Shown here: piece by piece, positions 25,025 through 34,295 of the stretch
Numbering within the stretch: position 1 is the first letter of the stretch
How the letters are laid out: each line of letters begins with the position of its first letter
DNA from: an uncultured bacterium
Lineage (GTDB): Bacteria; Myxococcota_A; Polyangia; Polyangiales; Houyiibacteriaceae
Direction of reading: 5' to 3'
Assembly (NCBI GenBank): GCA_938024995.1
Contig: CALJDU010000093.1
Location: 1-57,811, forward strand
DNA: 57,811 nucleotides
Translations under genes and position numbers: made by a program
Notes under the pieces: generated by a model
What the model was told of the DNA's origin: nothing
What the model saw: the letters and a program-made list of their open reading frames with translations, nothing else
The model's database searches: none

Positions 25025-27871
25025 ATGCAGCGCTGCCTCTCTTGTGGATTTGAGAACCCGCGCGCGTGGCGAGCCTGCGCTCGATGCGGTCGGGGTCTCG
25101 GTGGACGTGTTCGCGTTTCAGGACTGACCGCGCTTCGGAGGCGCCTCAATTCCCGTGACGACGAAGAGCCGGATCCGGAATCCACCCAGGTCTCCGCGCC
25201 GCCCATGATGGCCGCGCTGGTGGGCTTCGACGCGGCGCCTCCATCCGTTGAGCTGACAGACGCCGACGACGAAGAGCCGCCGCTCATCGGCCAGGTCGAG
25301 GCCGCGGAGGTTCTCCGCATGGGCATCGAGCGCGCGTTCACCTTGGGCGCGACGACCACGGTCACCCTCGAAGGAGAGCGCGGCGCCGGCAAAACGCGGC
25401 TGCTGATCTACGCGAGCGAGTTCGCCGCGCGCGCCGCAGAAGATGTCCGCGTCATCTACGGTATGTGCCGCGAAGGGGACGGCTCGTACGCGCCCTTCTC
25501 GCGCCTCTTGCTGGAGCGCTTCGACGTCAAACCTTCGTCTTCGCCGTCCCACGTCCGCGCGCAGATGGCGACGAAGGTCGCGGCCGCGCTGCAAACGAGC
25601 GAGGCGATCACCGTGGCGGAGACGACCCACTTGCTCGGTCACGTCGCGGGGATCCCGTTCCCCGCGAGTCCATTCCTCACGCCGCTGAAAGAGAACCCCG
25701 ACGAGCTTCACCGTCGCGCGACGCGCGCTATCCGCCGTCTCATCGAAGGCGAGTCGCAGATCCGCCCGGTGTGCGTGCTGCTCGATAACATGCACCTCGC
25801 CGACGATCAGGCGTGGGACGCCGTCCGCGCCATCTGTGAAGCCGAAGGACACGTCGCGGTCGTCATCGCGGGCGACGTCCCGGTCGCCGAACGCGCGAGC
25901 GAGCTCCCAGCCTCGGGCGGCAACGCGACCGGCGCCATCGATCCGCTTCGAGAAGAAGACGTCGCGACCATGCTTCACGTGCTCCTGCCTGGTTTGACGG
26001 AGACACCCGAACCGCTGGTCGCGGCGATCGCGCACCGATCCCGAGGCAACCCCGCCGCGGTCCGTGAACTGGTCTACGCCTTGTGGGAAGAGGCGCTCTT
26101 CGTGCAGCGCGACGACGAGATCCACGTCGACATGGCCAAGTTCGAGGCGGGCGAGATCCCGATCACGATGGGTGACGCGATCCGTGCCCGGGTCGATCGG
26201 CTCGACGCCCTCGATCGCGAAACGCTCGATCGCGCAGCGGTCGTGGGCGAGGTCTTCTGGGAAGGCGCGCTCCTCGGGCAGATGCGCTCCGATCGCGGTT
26301 CACCCAGCGGGTCCCAAGACGCTTTGTTGATCTGGACCGATGACCAAGACCTGGTCGCGTTACGGCGCTCGCTCGAGTCGCTCATCGATCGCGGGTTCGT
26401 CGAGCAAGCGGAAGGCGATGACCTCCCGAGCGGAGGCGCCCACTTCCGGTTCTCGGTCGCGGGTCTGCGCGAGATGATCTACGAGGAGATGAACCCCGAC
26501 ATCGCGGTCCAGCGACACGCCGCGGTCGCGCGATGGCTCGCGCTGATCGGGCAAGCGCGACGCGATACCGTGGCCGCGCGTATCGCGCCCCACCTCGAGC
26601 TCGCTGGGCAGACCGTTCGCGCGGGGCGCGCCTACCTCGAAGCCGCGACCTACGACCGCGCGGCGCTCAAGACGACGAGCGCCCTGCGTCACATCCAAAA
26701 AGCGATCGAACACATCCCGGGTGACGACGTGGTCCGGCGGATCGACGCGCTTCACGAACACGGCTCGCTGCTCACGATGATCGGCCAGTACGACGGCGCG
26801 TTCGACACGTTCCGCGAGATGCTGATGCTCGCCTGGAAGGTTGGCGCGCGTGGCAAAGGCGGCGCCGCGTTCAACCGAATGGCGCGGACGTACCGGATGC
26901 GCGGCCAAGACCTAACCGCCCGGGCCTACCTCGGGCGCGCGCTGGAGCTCTTCCGCGACTCCGGAGACACCCGCGGCGTGGCGGCAACGCTTGACGACCT
27001 CGCGACCATCGACGCGCTGCAAGGCGACGCGGACGGGGCGGTCATGAACGCGAACGAGGCGCTCGAGATCCGTCGCGGCCTCGGCGATCGGCGCGGCGAA
27101 GCGCTCTCGTTGCACACCCTGGGCGCCATCGAGCGACAGCGCGGGAACCCGACCGGTGCGGAGCGTGCGTTCCGGGCCGCGCTCGAGATCCGCCAACAGA
27201 TCCATGATCTCGAGGGCATCCTTCAGTCGCACATCGCGCTCGGCGTCATGGCCTACGAGCGGACCGATCCGGAGACCGCGATTCAGGCGTGGCAGCTCGG
27301 ACTGGAGCAAGCGCGCGCGATCGCGGATCGGCGCGCCGAATGCGTCCTGCTCAACAACATCGGCGAAGCCCTCGTCGGCGTCTCCGAGCTGGCCGACGCG
27401 GAGGTGTCGCTGCAAGCCGCGCGCGACCTCGCCAACGAGCTGGATGATCGACGCACCGCCGCGGACATCGAGCGCAACCTCGGGCTCCTCGCGCTCAAGC
27501 GCGGTTCCGCGGAAGCGAAAGAGACGCTCTTGCGCGCCTTCGAATTGGCGGAGAAGTACGGCGGTGTGGAGGCGATCGGGCTCGCTCATCGAGCGCTCGG
27601 TCAGCTCCGCGCGCAGACGCTTTTTGACGCCGACGGCGATCAGGCCGGCGACGCGAGCGCGAGCTTCCTCAAGAGCATCGAGGTCTTCCGCGAGAACGGG
27701 AACGAGCCGGAAGCGGCGCGTTCGCTCATCGCGCTCGGGACGTACCTGCTCGAACGCGGTGACCGCGACGGCGCGAAGACGCGCTTTCGCGAAGCGCGAA
27801 CCAGCCTCCGCAAGGTCGGCCTCCTGACCGAGGCGGAAGCGCTGCACAAGAAGCTCACCGAGCTTGGCTGA
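25025..27871 (+). CDS. Zinc-ribbon/AAA ATPase/TPR protein
   Basis: Large cytoplasmic signalling-type protein of 948 residues. The N-terminus is a zinc ribbon (CLSCGF and CARCGR, about 4-24). After an acidic linker comes an AAA/STAND-like ATPase domain from about residue 85, with Walker A EGERGAGKTRL near 123 and a degenerate Walker B VCVLLDNMHLADDQ near 255. The C-terminal half (about 520-945) is a run of TPR repeats (GEALSLHTLGAIERQRGNPTGAERAFRAALEI is one). The layout resembles the ATPase/TPR halves of guanylate cyclase- or kinase-linked myxobacterial proteins, but no catalytic effector is present. ATG at 25025. Followed closely by the cytochrome gene. Confidence 0.85.
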   Translation: MQRCLSCGFENPRAWRACARCGRGLGGRVRVSGLTALRRRLNSRDDEEPDPESTQVSAPPMMAALVGFDAAPPSVELTDADDEEPPLIGQVEAAEVLRMGIERAFTLGATTTVTLEGERGAGKTRLLIYASEFAARAAEDVRVIYGMCREGDGSYAPFSRLLLERFDVKPSSSPSHVRAQMATKVAAALQTSEAITVAETTHLLGHVAGIPFPASPFLTPLKENPDELHRRATRAIRRLIEGESQIRPVCVLLDNMHLADDQAWDAVRAICEAEGHVAVVIAGDVPVAERASELPASGGNATGAIDPLREEDVATMLHVLLPGLTETPEPLVAAIAHRSRGNPAAVRELVYALWEEALFVQRDDEIHVDMAKFEAGEIPITMGDAIRARVDRLDALDRETLDRAAVVGEVFWEGALLGQMRSDRGSPSGSQDALLIWTDDQDLVALRRSLESLIDRGFVEQAEGDDLPSGGAHFRFSVAGLREMIYEEMNPDIAVQRHAAVARWLALIGQARRDTVAARIAPHLELAGQTVRAGRAYLEAATYDRAALKTTSALRHIQKAIEHIPGDDVVRRIDALHEHGSLLTMIGQYDGAFDTFREMLMLAWKVGARGKGGAAFNRMARTYRMRGQDLTARAYLGRALELFRDSGDTRGVAATLDDLATIDALQGDADGAVMNANEALEIRRGLGDRRGEALSLHTLGAIERQRGNPTGAERAFRAALEIRQQIHDLEGILQSHIALGVMAYERTDPETAIQAWQLGLEQARAIADRRAECVLLNNIGEALVGVSELADAEVSLQAARDLANELDDRRTAADIERNLGLLALKRGSAEAKETLLRAFELAEKYGGVEAIGLAHRALGQLRAQTLFDADGDQAGDASASFLKSIEVFRENGNEPEAARSLIALGTYLLERGDRDGAKTRFREARTSLRKVGLLTEAEALHKKLTELG

Positions 27872-27891
27872 GGGCGCGCCTCCGCTTGCGA

Positions 27892-29625
27892 ATGAGACGC
27901 TCTCTCTGCGCGGCCATCGTCCCGATCGCGGTGTTCTGCGCATTCGCATGTGATCAGGAGTCCACCCGCGTCGCCGGCGTGACCCAGGCCGAGCGCGAGG
28001 GATACATTGGGTCGGGCAGCTGCCAGAGCTGCCATCCCGATCACCACGCCAGCTGGTCGCGAACCTTTCACCGCACGATGACGCAGAACGCGAGCGAGGA
28101 GGCGGTCCTCGGGCCGTTCGATGGGCGCGCGATCACATACCTCGGCACCCGCGCGGAGATGAGGCGAGACGGCGAGGACTTCGTGATTCGAACGACCGAC
28201 CCGAGCGGGGCGTCGCGAGAGGACGTCGTCACAAAGACGGTTGGCTCGCGTCGAACGCAGCAGTACCTCGCGGAGCGCGACGGGGAGACGGTCCGCTTGC
28301 CCATCGCGTATCACGTCGAAGAGGAGCGCTTCTTTCACATGAACGGCGCCTTCCTGACGCGCGACCCGGAGAGCGAGCCCGCTTCACCCCAAGACTACGA
28401 ACGGCACGTCACGCGCTGGAACGACAACTGCGTCTTCTGCCACAACGTGCGACCCAACCCCGGCCGCGACGAGGGCGCGTTCGACACGACCGTCGCGGAG
28501 CTCGGGATCGCGTGCGAGGCGTGTCACGGACCCGGGCAAAACCACGCATCCGCCAATCGTGATCCGCTCCGGCGATACCGCTTGCACCTCAGCGACGACG
28601 CCGACGAAACGATCGTCAACGCGGCGCGGCTGGATCCAGAGCGAAGCGCGGACATCTGCGGTCGCTGCCACGGACAACGGCTCACGGACAACGTCGCGCG
28701 CTTTCTTCAGGAAGGAGATCCCTTCGTCCCCGGAGAGAACCTCGCGGAGTACTCCGAGCCGCTCTTTTGCGATTCCACCTTGGGTGGTCGCGAGGCGTTC
28801 GCGGAGCGCTTCTATCTCGACGGTACCGCGCGACTGACGGCCTACGAATTCCAAGGCTTGCTTCAGTCGCCCTGCGCGAACCCGCGACCTAACCCTCCAC
28901 GCGCGACCCCGTCCGCTGCACATGGGAACGACGCGCTCACCTGCACCTCGTGCCACGGGATGCACGAAGGCGATCCTCGCGGGCAGCTTCGCGACGTCTT
29001 CGCCGAACAGCCCGACGCGATGTGCACAAGCTGCCACGCCGACACCAGCGCGCTGCCTGGGCATCGCCTCCACCCCGAGACCGAGATCGCCTGCGTCGAC
29101 TGCCACATGCCACGCGTCGTCTTCGGCGTGATCGATGTGCACCGCAGCCACCGCATCGAGGTCCCCCGGCCCGTGCTTCATGATCGCGCGGAACGACTCG
29201 ACGCCTGTAGCCTGTGTCACGTGGAGCACCCGCCGTCCTGGTCCGCACGCGCGCTCCTTCAAGAGGTCACGGCGCCTGACACGGACGGCGGGCGCGACCA
29301 ACCGCTGCTGACCCGGCTCTTCACCGGCGACGCGATCACGCGCGCAGTGGCCGCGACCGCGCTCGGCCGCGTTCAAGACAACGCACGAACCCGCGGGGCG
29401 CTCCTCACGTTGATGGCGCGCGACCCGTACCCCGCGATTCGACGCGTCGCCTATCGGGCGCTCCGCAAACGGGTACCCGCGCTCGCCGTCGACGACTTTG
29501 ATCCGCTCGGCTCCACCGCGACACGGCGCGATCAAATCGCCGCGCTTCGCGACCGCGTCCCGCACCAAGTGGTATCTCCTCCGCCAAGCGCGTTTCCCGC
29601 GGACGACATCGAGATCGGCGAATGA
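27892..29625 (+). CDS. Octahaem c-type cytochrome lipoprotein with HEAT-like tail
   Basis: Exported electron-transfer protein of 577 residues. The signal peptide leads to a Cys (VFCAFAC) that probably serves as a lipobox. Eight CXXCH haem-binding motifs are present: CQSCH, CVFCH, CEACH, CGRCH, CTSCH twice, CVDCH and CSLCH. The opening block GYIGSGSCQSCHPDHHASWSRTFH is characteristic of the multihaem family that carries C-terminal TPR or HEAT repeats, and here the last 130 residues look HEAT-like (ITRAVAATALGRVQDN, IRRVAYRALRKRVP). Redox partner and substrate are unknown. ATG at 27892 (a TTG six bases upstream is an alternative). Its stop overlaps the next gene (ATGA). Confidence 0.88.
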   Translation: MRRSLCAAIVPIAVFCAFACDQESTRVAGVTQAEREGYIGSGSCQSCHPDHHASWSRTFHRTMTQNASEEAVLGPFDGRAITYLGTRAEMRRDGEDFVIRTTDPSGASREDVVTKTVGSRRTQQYLAERDGETVRLPIAYHVEEERFFHMNGAFLTRDPESEPASPQDYERHVTRWNDNCVFCHNVRPNPGRDEGAFDTTVAELGIACEACHGPGQNHASANRDPLRRYRLHLSDDADETIVNAARLDPERSADICGRCHGQRLTDNVARFLQEGDPFVPGENLAEYSEPLFCDSTLGGREAFAERFYLDGTARLTAYEFQGLLQSPCANPRPNPPRATPSAAHGNDALTCTSCHGMHEGDPRGQLRDVFAEQPDAMCTSCHADTSALPGHRLHPETEIACVDCHMPRVVFGVIDVHRSHRIEVPRPVLHDRAERLDACSLCHVEHPPSWSARALLQEVTAPDTDGGRDQPLLTRLFTGDAITRAVAATALGRVQDNARTRGALLTLMARDPYPAIRRVAYRALRKRVPALAVDDFDPLGSTATRRDQIAALRDRVPHQVVSPPPSAFPADDIEIGE

Positions 29626-30032
29626 CACAAGAGGCACAGCACACCGCGTGCACGAAATGGGGCTACCCCCAGCTCTTCCTTGGCGCGCTCTTCGGGGTCG
29701 CGCTCGAGGCCGCCCACGGGTTCAAGGTGGTCGCCTATCTTGAGAACGATCTCACTCGCCTCTTGCTGACGCTCGCGCACGCACACGCGGTTGGGCTCGC
29801 GCTGGTCGTGCTCGTGTGGGGTGGCAGCGGCGCCGCGCTCTTTGACCGTGAACCAGTCGCCCTCGGTCGCGCCCTGCGGGTCGGCGCGCTGCTCATCCCG
29901 CTCGGCTTCGCGCTCTCGGCGATTCAGCATCCGGAAGGTGACCCGAACCTCGCCATCGCGCTCGTCCCCATTGGCGCGGCGCTGGTCCTCGTGAACCTGG
30001 GCGCGACCGCGTGGCGTGCGCTGAAGGCGTAG
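29622..30032 (+). CDS. Small multi-TM membrane protein coupled to the cytochrome
   Basis: Unrecognised integral membrane protein of 136 residues with four predicted TMs (about 15-33, 43-66, 81-98 and 108-128). His residues lie at the start of TM2 (LAHAHAVG) and after TM1 (AAHGFKV), but no clear haem-binding pattern. The ATG overlaps the cytochrome stop by four bases, so the two are translationally coupled, and it could be a membrane partner for the octahaem protein; that is inference. It is convergent with trmB with a single base between the stop codons. Confidence 0.7.
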   Translation: MTQEAQHTACTKWGYPQLFLGALFGVALEAAHGFKVVAYLENDLTRLLLTLAHAHAVGLALVVLVWGGSGAALFDREPVALGRALRVGALLIPLGFALSAIQHPEGDPNLAIALVPIGAALVLVNLGATAWRALKA

Positions 30033-30033
30033 C

Positions 30034-30657
30034 CTACGCGAGCCGCTTCGCGATCAAGCGGTGCACGGGCAGCCCATCCACCGCCGCGCGCGCTTCCCGA
30101 TTGGAGACGCCGCCAAACGGGTTCTCCTCGATCTCCTGTGGATCACTGAAGGCGCTGTGCTCCGCGATGAAGCCCGCGTACTGCGCCGCGCGATGCGGGA
30201 CGTCGGTTTGCACATAGAGGTCCCCATCGGGACGAATCAAACGCGCGAGCTGATCCAGCAGATCCTCCGAGATGACGCGACGCTTGTCGTGACGCTTCTT
30301 CCACCAGGGATCAGGGAAGTGAACGAAGACCCGCGCGAGCCCGCCGTCCGGCGTGAGTCGCGGCAACAAGGCGCGGATGTCGGCGCACCAAACCACGACG
30401 CGATCATCGAGCTCTTCGCGCGCGACACGTTTCGCGACCACGGTCGACCACTTGGTCTTGATCTCCACCCCGAGGATGCGGGCGTTTGGATCTCGCGCGG
30501 CGCGAGTAAAGAGAGAGCGACCGCGACCGAAGCCAATGTCGAGCTCGACGCCTGCGTCGGAGGGCAAGAGCAAAGAAAGATCGATCGGACCTTCCGGCGG
30601 CCGTGGGGCGATCGCGCGATAGCGCTTCGGGAACGTTTTTGGATCGTGGGCGTCCAC
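30034..30657 (-). CDS. trmB: tRNA (guanine-N7-)-methyltransferase TrmB
   Basis: SAM-dependent enzyme that makes m7G46 in tRNA. About 207 residues. Seen: SAM-binding motif VELDIGFGRGRSLFTRAARDP, the acidic loop GVEIKTKW, and the diagnostic VFVHFPDPWWKKRHDKRRVI followed by a C-terminal LVQTD-like strand (DLYVQTDVPHRAAQY). The frame is open for nearly 100 more codons upstream, but that part is Ala/Ser-rich and overlaps the divergent gene, so I chose the GTG at 30657 (VDAHDPKTFPKRYRA); its ribosome-binding site is weak. Divergent from the spermidine-synthase-like gene, with about 60 AT-richer bases between. Confidence 0.92.
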   Translation of the reverse strand: MDAHDPKTFPKRYRAIAPRPPEGPIDLSLLLPSDAGVELDIGFGRGRSLFTRAARDPNARILGVEIKTKWSTVVAKRVAREELDDRVVVWCADIRALLPRLTPDGGLARVFVHFPDPWWKKRHDKRRVISEDLLDQLARLIRPDGDLYVQTDVPHRAAQYAGFIAEHSAFSDPQEIEENPFGGVSNREARAAVDGLPVHRLIAKRLA

Positions 30658-30718
30658 AGACCAGCTGTTAGCACTCAATCTATTGACGAGCACCCGCAAC
30701 GCGGCGACTGTCCGCGCC

Positions 30719-33700
30719 GTGTCCGAGTCAGAGGAACCGCGCGACGTAGCCACGGCCGACGACGCGCCCGACGAAGCTGCGGAAGCCCCAGCAGAGCCAG
30801 CAAAAAAGGCCCCTGACGAGAGCGCCTCATCGGAGGACGAAGAAGCGCCCAAGAAGATCGCCGAGGCGGAGTCAAACGGGGTGTCCGCCGACCCGTCCCC
30901 ACGCGAAGAGCGCACCGCCCCATCCGCGGGGACCGCGCGCGTCACCAACCTCCAGTTCTTCTCTCTCTTCGTCGCCCTCTTCGCCTCCGGCTCCGCCGCG
31001 CTCGTCTACCAGTCGACCTGGGGACGGATGCTGCATCGGGTCTTCGGCGTCGGAGACCTCGCGATCGCGACCGTGCTCGCTTCCTTCTTTCTCGGCTTGG
31101 GCATCGGATCCGCGATTGGTGGACGCTGGGGCACGCGCTCTTCCCGCCCCGCGGTCACGTACGCGATCCTTGAAATCGGTGTGGCGGTCTGGGCGGTCGC
31201 TTCTCTCTTCTTGATCCCGCGCCTGCACACGGTCTACGCGGCGCTGGCCGGAGACGCTTCCTTCGGGACGCTGACCGTGGTCCGCCTCTTGGTCGCGTTC
31301 GCGATCCTCTTGCCGCCGACCATCCTGATGGGCGCGACCTTGCCGGTGCTGATCGCGGCGGTCTCGCGACGTGGCCTGCACTGGTCGTCCTCCGCGACGA
31401 AGCTCTACGCGACCAATACGTTTGGCGCGATGTTCGGCGCGGGCGCGACGGGCCTCTACTTGGTGCCCACCTTCGGCGCGCGCGCTTCCATCTTCGTCGC
31501 GGCGGGCGCCAGTTTGGTCGCGGCCGCGGTCGTCTTCGTCGCCTGGCGCGGCCATCGTCAAGACGCGGATATCGAGCGCCCCGAGAGAAGGGACGCCAAG
31601 CCAGCGCGCGTTTCGGACAGCGCGAAGCTCGCCATCGCGCTCGCCGGGTTCGCGGGGTTGGCCTCGCTCTCCGGTGAAGTCATCTGGACGCGCGTGCTCC
31701 GCATGGTCGTCCAGGGCACCACGCAGGCCTTCGCCGCGATGCTCGTGAACTACCTCTTCGGCATCGCGGTCGGCAGCATCATCGCCGAGCGCTGGCTCCG
31801 CCGCGGGATCTCGCCGCGTCGCGCCTTCGCCGTGACGCAGCTCGCGCTGGCCTGCCTCACGGCGCTCGCGATGTTCGTCGCGCCGCAGCTCCCGCGCATC
31901 ATGGCGCTCACCCAGGGGAACACCGAGCTCGTCCCCCATCACGCCTGGATCGTCTTGGTCCTCTCGATCGCGCTCCTCCTCCCGATCGCGCTGGTCATCG
32001 GCACCTCGATCCCGATCGCGTGGCGCATCGCGGGAGATGACCCGGAGGACGCCTCGCAACACGCCGGACGCGTTCTCGCCTCCAACACCTTCGGTGGCTT
32101 GGTCGGCTCGCTGGTCGCCGGCTTCGTGATCATCCCGCTCATCGGGATCGAGTTCACGATCATCTTGTTGATGTTTTTGCACGCGGGGATCGCAGCCGCA
32201 GCGTTCCGCTCGGAAGCGGTCGCGTTCCGAGATCGCATCGCGTCCCTGATCGGGCCTCCCGCCATCGCGGTCGCGATCATGGTCCTCCTTCAGCCGAACC
32301 TGCACGTCCCGTATCTCCTCGACGCCTGGTCCGATCCAGAACGCGCGGTGATCGACGGCCCGAGCGACGAGTGGCGCGATCCGATCAAATACATACGCGA
32401 GGGGCGCAACACGACCGTGACGGTGCTCGATCGCGACGGCGCGCTCCGGCTCTTCAACGACGGACGCCCGGAGTCCGGGATCGGCGACGAACCGCCTGGC
32501 TTCGGAGACGAGCTCGCGGTCCTCGGTTCGCTCCCCACGCTCTTCGCAGCGCGACATGATCGCGCGATGGTGATCGGGCTCGGTGGCGCCCACACGACCA
32601 CCATCATGTTGGGCGGTCCGTGGGAACGGCTCGACGTGGTCGAGCTGGAGGACGCCGTGGTTGACGCTGCGCGGGTGCTCTACGAGCGCGCGGAGTTCCC
32701 CTTCCCGCTGGATGATGAACGCGCGCACATCGTGGTGGACGACGCGCGCGCTCAGCTGGTCCTGGCGCCGCCGAACACCTACGACGCGGTCGTCTCGCAG
32801 CCGAGCCACCCGTGGCTCGCGGGTTCGAGCGCGCTTTACACCAAGGAGTTCTTCCAAGAGGTGGACCGCGCGCTGACCGAAGGCGGCGTGCTCTCGCTGT
32901 GGGTGAACCTCTTCCGGATGGACGTGCCGCACCTGCGGAGCATCGTCGCCACCTTGCACTCGGTCTTCGACAACGTGCTGGTCTTCATCGCCGAGTCATC
33001 GTCGTTCATCTGCGTCGCGAGTAACGCGCCGCTCACGCTCGACAGCCGCTTCCGAGAGCGCGTCGAAGGCGACGGTCTGCGTCCTTACCTCGAGCCCTTC
33101 ATGTTGGATCAGAACGTCGACTTCTTGAGCGTCTTGGAGCTCGACGCGGACGGGTCTCGCCGCTTCGGAGAAGGCGCGCCGATCATCGAAGATGACCGGC
33201 CCGCGTTTGAGTTCGACATCGCGCAGATGCCGCACGAGAGCGGAGTGAGCTTCGCCGACCTCGACGTCGCCTTTGCCGAGCTGCCTTGGCTCACCGCAGA
33301 CACGCTCAACGAGATCCCGGTGGAGGATCGCGGCAACGTGATGGTCCAGCGCATCGAGCAGGTCCGCGACCGGTGGCGTTCTTTGGATCGCGCCCGCGCC
33401 GCGACCGAGCTCGGCGTGATCTCGCAGCCCACGTCGCGTCTGCTTCAAGGAACCATCGCGAACTACCGCGGTGACCTCTCGCTCGCGCTCACTCGCTATG
33501 ACGCCTCGCCCTCCCGCGCGGCGGCGCTTGAAGCGGACAAGCTTCGACACGCGGAAGGTCTCTATCGCGAACTGGTGGACACCGCGCTCGCGCGGGAGAC
33601 TCAGCCGACACGCGCGTCCTTCATCGTCAGCGCAGCGCTCGGCTTGGGTGACGTCGAAGACGTCGCGCGGGCTCTCGCGCTCGCGGAGAGAGTCGATGAC

Positions 33701-34162
33701 GATCGTGACGCCGACATTCGTGACGTCGCGCGCGCCTTCGTGGACGAGGACTGCACCTCTTTGTTGTCGATCCTTGAGGCGCACCCCCGTTTTGAGGATC
33801 CCAACGCGCTCTTCCACGCCACCCGCTGCGCGTTTGAAGCGGGCGACGCCGCGCGAGCGCGCGACCTGATGCTCCACCGATCGCGCGTCCTTCGCGGCAT
33901 TGCCGCAGAAGAGGCCCGAAAAGGCCGCGACGCGCTGGACCAGGACAATCTGGGCGGCGCGATGCGAGCGTTTCGCCGGGCGCTTTTTCACAACCCAGGG
34001 CATGGGCGTGCAGCCGCTGAGCTCGCGCGACTCTTGGACGAAGATGGCCGAAACGACGCTGCTGCGGAGGTCCTTCGTGCTGCTTCTGACGCCTCACGCG
34101 GCATCCCGGGCGCCAGCCGCACCATTGAGCAGGCCGCGAGCGAGCTCAATGTCACGCTTTAG
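30719..34162 (+). CDS. Multi-TM spermidine-synthase-like protein with TPR tail
   Basis: Membrane protein of 1147 residues in three parts. After an acidic N-terminal 75 residues (many Glu/Ala/Asp) come about 14 TMs arranged like an MFS/SpeE fusion (FFSLFVALFASGSAALVYQSTWGR opens the block). A Rossmann methyltransferase-like domain follows at about 520-780 with a SAM-binding pattern AMVIGLGGAHTTTIM and VVELED. The C-terminus (about 860-1147) has TPR-like helices. The spermidine-synthase signature DSSDP is replaced by SQPSHPWLAGSS, so the polyamine-binding Asp residues are missing and polyamine synthesis is unlikely. I chose the GTG at 30719; another frame opening lies 36 bases upstream. Function unknown. 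Confidence 0.85.
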   Translation: MSESEEPRDVATADDAPDEAAEAPAEPAKKAPDESASSEDEEAPKKIAEAESNGVSADPSPREERTAPSAGTARVTNLQFFSLFVALFASGSAALVYQSTWGRMLHRVFGVGDLAIATVLASFFLGLGIGSAIGGRWGTRSSRPAVTYAILEIGVAVWAVASLFLIPRLHTVYAALAGDASFGTLTVVRLLVAFAILLPPTILMGATLPVLIAAVSRRGLHWSSSATKLYATNTFGAMFGAGATGLYLVPTFGARASIFVAAGASLVAAAVVFVAWRGHRQDADIERPERRDAKPARVSDSAKLAIALAGFAGLASLSGEVIWTRVLRMVVQGTTQAFAAMLVNYLFGIAVGSIIAERWLRRGISPRRAFAVTQLALACLTALAMFVAPQLPRIMALTQGNTELVPHHAWIVLVLSIALLLPIALVIGTSIPIAWRIAGDDPEDASQHAGRVLASNTFGGLVGSLVAGFVIIPLIGIEFTIILLMFLHAGIAAAAFRSEAVAFRDRIASLIGPPAIAVAIMVLLQPNLHVPYLLDAWSDPERAVIDGPSDEWRDPIKYIREGRNTTVTVLDRDGALRLFNDGRPESGIGDEPPGFGDELAVLGSLPTLFAARHDRAMVIGLGGAHTTTIMLGGPWERLDVVELEDAVVDAARVLYERAEFPFPLDDERAHIVVDDARAQLVLAPPNTYDAVVSQPSHPWLAGSSALYTKEFFQEVDRALTEGGVLSLWVNLFRMDVPHLRSIVATLHSVFDNVLVFIAESSSFICVASNAPLTLDSRFRERVEGDGLRPYLEPFMLDQNVDFLSVLELDADGSRRFGEGAPIIEDDRPAFEFDIAQMPHESGVSFADLDVAFAELPWLTADTLNEIPVEDRGNVMVQRIEQVRDRWRSLDRARAATELGVISQPTSRLLQGTIANYRGDLSLALTRYDASPSRAAALEADKLRHAEGLYRELVDTALARETQPTRASFIVSAALGLGDVEDVARALALAERVDDDRDADIRDVARAFVDEDCTSLLSILEAHPRFEDPNALFHATRCAFEAGDAARARDLMLHRSRVLRGIAAEEARKGRDALDQDNLGGAMRAFRRALFHNPGHGRAAAELARLLDEDGRNDAAAEVLRAASDASRGIPGASRTIEQAASELNVTL

Positions 34163-34165
34163 GGA

Positions 34166-34196
34166 TACGAGGCCGCGAAACCCCAAAGGCCTCGTA
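34166..34196 (+). terminator. Nine-base-pair hairpin after the SpeE-like gene
   Basis: A perfect 9-base-pair stem (TACGAGGCC / GGCCTCGTA) with a 13-base loop starts 3 bases after the TAG stop. No T-run follows, so it is a stem-loop that may stabilise the transcript end or need Rho. The 100 bases between it and the next gene contain no other feature I can support. Confidence 0.4.
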
Positions 34197-34285
34197 AGTA
34201 TGCACAGATGTTGACCTCATCGGCGCACGTGGACTAAGCCTTCCCTTGGTTTCTGCGTCGCTCTTGAACGTCAGAGCCATCCCCT

Positions 34286-34290
34286 GGAGG
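34286..34290 (+). promoter_or_regulatory. Ribosome-binding site GGAGG deciding a GTG start
   Basis: GGAGG lies five bases before the GTG at 34296 and fixes that codon as the start of the receiver-domain gene, which otherwise has no ATG near the receiver fold's beginning. Confidence 0.8.
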
Positions 34291-34295
34291 CATTC

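Noticed and set aside
30872..32959. Long minus-strand frame of about 700 codons opposite the spermidine-synthase-like gene
   Set aside because: Extremely rich in Asp, Arg, Glu, Gly and His, with no hydrophobic core, motif or signal. The plus-strand gene has TMs and a SAM-binding fold.
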